This document shows positions 60,205 through 61,851 of a stretch of 61,851 nt of DNA, one piece after another. Position numbers and translations under genes: made by a program. The stretch spans positions 1 through 61,851 of the forward strand of contig CAZCGU010000016.1 of assembly GCA_964498525.1 (NCBI GenBank). Reading direction: 5' to 3'. The first letter of the stretch is position 1, and every line of letters begins with the position of its first letter. The notes below the pieces were generated by a model. That model did no database searches. It worked only from the letters and a program-made list of their open reading frames with translations, and was not told the DNA's origin. The DNA comes from DTU098 sp964498525 (GTDB taxonomy: Bacteria > Bacillota > Desulfotomaculia > Desulfotomaculales > Pelotomaculaceae).

Positions 60205-60284
60205 TAAAGGCAAACCTGCCGAAAGGCAGGGACGCAAAGCCACGGGCCTAAAGTCGCTGGACAATGGCCGCCGGGTTGCCAGAT
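60205..60284 (+). promoter_or_regulatory. Cyclic di-GMP-I (GEMM-I) riboswitch
   Basis: Clear match to the GEMM-I aptamer: GGCAAACC at 60209-60216, the hairpin CTGCCGAAAGGCAG with a GAAA tetraloop, GGGACGCAAAGCC, ACGGGCCTAA (tetraloop receptor) and GCCGCCGGGTTGCC. The outer helix is GGCAA (60209-60213) with TTGCC (60276-60280). It lies in the leader of the CAP-domain protein, ahead of a terminator. Confidence 0.93.
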
Positions 60285-60305
60285 ATAGAGGAAGTAAGCC
60301 TTAAT

Positions 60306-60337
60306 CCCTATTTGGTATACCGGAATAGGGTTTTTTT
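60306..60337 (+). terminator. Terminator downstream of the GEMM-I riboswitch
   Basis: CCCTATT (60306-60312) pairs with AATAGGG (60324-60330), with GGT/ACC extending it inside, then seven T. CTAT and TGG inside the 5' arm can instead pair with CCA...ATAG at 60279-60288, which includes the end of the aptamer's outer helix. Binding of c-di-GMP would then favour the terminator (OFF switch). The polarity is inference. Confidence 0.85.
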
Positions 60338-60409
60338 GTTGCCCGGTCCACTATTGTTTTTGTTGCGCTGATTATTTTTGTTGCAGGTATAAACAGAGGA
60401 GGCGATGGC

Positions 60410-61456
60410 ATGAAGATAAGATATGTTATTCTATTTTGCCTGATCTTTCTTATGACCTCCTCGGTAAACGTTGTTAAGGCGGACCCGCCCCGGGCTACCC
60501 TGGATTTTCCGGCCCAATGTCTGGCGGAGTCCTGCGGCTATGAGTTCTTGCGGGACAAAAGTGGACAGGCTGTTTTAACAGCCCGCCCGGAAACCGGTCC
60601 CACCTGCCATAACATAGATCTATTACTGGTTGAACAGGCAATTTTAGAAAAAGTAAATGAGGACCGCAGGGAAGCCGGCTTAGCTGCGGTAGAATGGGAT
60701 GAGACTGCCGCGGCAGCTTCACGCCAATTTGCCGCCGAGATGGCGCAGAATAATTACATCGCTCACTGGAACCTGAGCGGCCAAAAGCCCCAGCAGCGTT
60801 ACACAGAGGCGGGCGGCGCCTATGGAACGACGGAAAATGTATGTTACTCCTGGCAAAAGGGCTATAAGTTAAGCCAGGATTTAGTGCTGGACAACGTTTT
60901 AAAGAACCAGGAACGAATGATGGCGGAAGAGCCCCCCAATGACGGCCACCGCGTTAACATTTTGGATCCGCACCATACCCATGTTGGTGTCGGCGTGGCT
61001 TACGCTTTGCTGGCGGACGGTACCATAACAGTTGCTTTCACCCAGGAATTTACCAACCACTACGCTGAAATAAAAAACATACCGGCGGAATTGCGGGCCG
61101 GTGAAAGTTTTCAAGTTAACGGAAGCCTGCTTCGCCCCGATGTGAAATTGTATTCCCTTGTTTTACTGTGGGAAGAAGCCCCATGCCCCATGAGTATCGA
61201 TGCGCTTATGGCCACGCGCAGCTACTCGTCACCAGGGATGGATACCATGGTTTCCTACGCCCTGGAGGATTTCCCCCGGACTCACTTCCCAAACCATACG
61301 GCCGCCGGCAACCCGCTGGTTATGGACGAAGCCGGCAATTTTAAGGCCGCGCTCCAAGCCGGGCGCCAAAAGGGTCTGAATTACCTCCAGTTGTGGCTTC
61401 AGGACAGCTGCGGCAATGTGTTCCTCGGCAACGAGTTAGTGATTAAAGTTGTATAG
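60410..61456 (+). CDS. Secreted CAP-domain (SCP/PR1) protein
   Basis: A 348-residue secreted protein: signal peptide about 1-24 (ILFCLIFLMTSSVNVVKA), a CAP domain about 75-215 (ILEKVNEDRREAGLAAVEWD, YIAHWNLSGQKPQQRY, TENVCYSW, DGHRVNILDPHHTHVGVGVA) and a C-terminal domain of about 130 residues that I do not recognise. The CAP cavity residues (His in AHW, Glu in TEN, His in DGHR) are present. AGAGGAGGC precedes the ATG. CAP proteins such as YkwD are cell-surface proteins of varied function. Confidence 0.9.
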   Translation: MKIRYVILFCLIFLMTSSVNVVKADPPRATLDFPAQCLAESCGYEFLRDKSGQAVLTARPETGPTCHNIDLLLVEQAILEKVNEDRREAGLAAVEWDETAAAASRQFAAEMAQNNYIAHWNLSGQKPQQRYTEAGGAYGTTENVCYSWQKGYKLSQDLVLDNVLKNQERMMAEEPPNDGHRVNILDPHHTHVGVGVAYALLADGTITVAFTQEFTNHYAEIKNIPAELRAGESFQVNGSLLRPDVKLYSLVLLWEEAPCPMSIDALMATRSYSSPGMDTMVSYALEDFPRTHFPNHTAAGNPLVMDEAGNFKAALQAGRQKGLNYLQLWLQDSCGNVFLGNELVIKVV

Positions 61457-61765
61457 GCATGGTAAGCGTGAAACAAGAAGCGTAAAATAGGGTAGGGTGA
61501 TGGGCGTCTCATTCTCTCAAAGGTCATTTTAAATTCAATGATTACAGGAATGCTCCGGTTGCGGGAAGACAGTGGCTCAATGGTTTCCTTATGGTAGTTG
61601 AACTTAGGATAAGTAAAAATATTCGCCAGTTATGTCGGCATGAATCAGCCTCTAAGGCGCCCTTGCTATTCGACCTAAAGAATACTCACACCCGCATGAA
61701 TTCAAAAAACGATAGACAGTATCATTTCCCTTTTCGTTTTGGTTTAGTGGTTTTTGCTATGGAAG
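61457..61765 (+). other. Non-coding stretch after the CAP-protein gene
   Basis: About 310 bases. A 67-codon frame at 61591-61794 has no ribosome binding site and no recognisable similarity. No terminator with a T run and no promoter were found. Confidence 0.35.
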
Positions 61766-61851
61766 CTAAGATAGCGTGGATTCCTTTACAATAGTTGCCG
61801 CTTCTTCCATGGTGTTGGCTGTGTAGATCTTGCCGATGATTTTGTCCAGGA
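61766..61851 (-). CDS. End of a minus-strand gene (partial), unknown
   Basis: Reading inward from the window edge on the minus strand gives LDKIIGKIYTANTMEEAATI followed by VKESTLS and TAG at 61768-61766. The amphipathic, protein-like composition suggests the C-terminus of a gene that starts outside. The segment is too short to identify. Confidence 0.35.
   Translation of the reverse strand, partial: LDKIIGKIYTANTMEEAATIVKESTLS

Noticed and set aside
61591..61794. 67-codon plus-strand frame near the end
   Set aside because: No binding site, no recognisable similarity, and the opposite strand has a more convincing gene end at 61766-61851.

Overview
The window reads as the chromosome of a Gram-positive, spore-former-type Firmicute, most likely the Pelotomaculum/Desulfotomaculum group (Peptococcaceae). 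The reasons are the uninterrupted tuf-S10-spc-alpha-ECF transporter-truA-rplM-rpsI order, strong AAGGAGG ribosome binding sites with many GTG and TTG starts, Zn-ribbon (C+) forms of S14, S4 and L36, CwlD and Amj, and clostridial-type regulatory RNAs. The genus is inferred, not proven.

1-22.5 kb: the end of tuf, then rpsJ to rplQ on the plus strand with secY, map, a KOW RNA-binding protein, infA and rpoA. adk is missing from its usual place between secY and map. An ECF transporter module (two ATPases and EcfT), truA, and the rplM-rpsI operon with its own consensus promoter follow. A small zinc-ribbon gene lies on the minus strand between truA and rplM. Many spacers hold their own short degenerate repeats.

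22.5-29.9 kb: a membrane-anchored protein, an Amj-type lipid II flippase, CwlD amidase, then a phosphotyrosine exopolysaccharide module: CpsB-like phosphatase, Wzz, a frameshifted BY-kinase and a CapD/PglF-like dehydratase. The wzz leader carries what I read as a cyclic di-GMP-II riboswitch.

30.0-31.9 kb: an insertion sequence with 19-bp inverted ends and an exact 10-bp target duplication. It encodes a DUF4338 (DruA-like)-ISAs1 transposase fusion that is frameshifted.

31.9-48.8 kb: a visibly AT-richer, mosaic Wzx/Wzy-type glycan locus: aminotransferase, phosphoglycosyl transferase, ATP-grasp, HAD, PIG-L deacetylase, two hexapeptide acyltransferases, AMP-ligase, acyl carrier protein, DAHP synthase, GT2, Wzy, pyruvyl transferase, FrhB-like iron-sulfur protein, Wzx, nucleotidyltransferase and Gfo/Idh dehydrogenase.

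49.4-54.7 kb: a RiPP (modified peptide) locus: S26-type peptidase, HPr-kinase-like protein fused to a PqqD domain, radical SAM/SPASM enzyme, a 60-residue precursor with two cysteines, and an ABC exporter. Its leader carries a second cyclic di-GMP-II riboswitch whose closing helix is mutually exclusive with a terminator.

54.8-61.5 kb: a Wzz-BY-kinase fusion, a small secreted and anchored protein, a lipoprotein on the opposite strand, a Wzz-BY-kinase-sortase triple fusion, and a secreted CAP-domain protein behind a cyclic di-GMP-I riboswitch and terminator.

The central result is that three c-di-GMP riboswitches of two unrelated classes sit in front of the chain-length/kinase genes, the peptide locus and the CAP protein. 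This points to one surface-lifestyle programme (exopolysaccharide, sorted surface proteins and a modified peptide) controlled by c-di-GMP. Riboswitch calls are by eye from remembered consensus sequences and need a covariance-model search.
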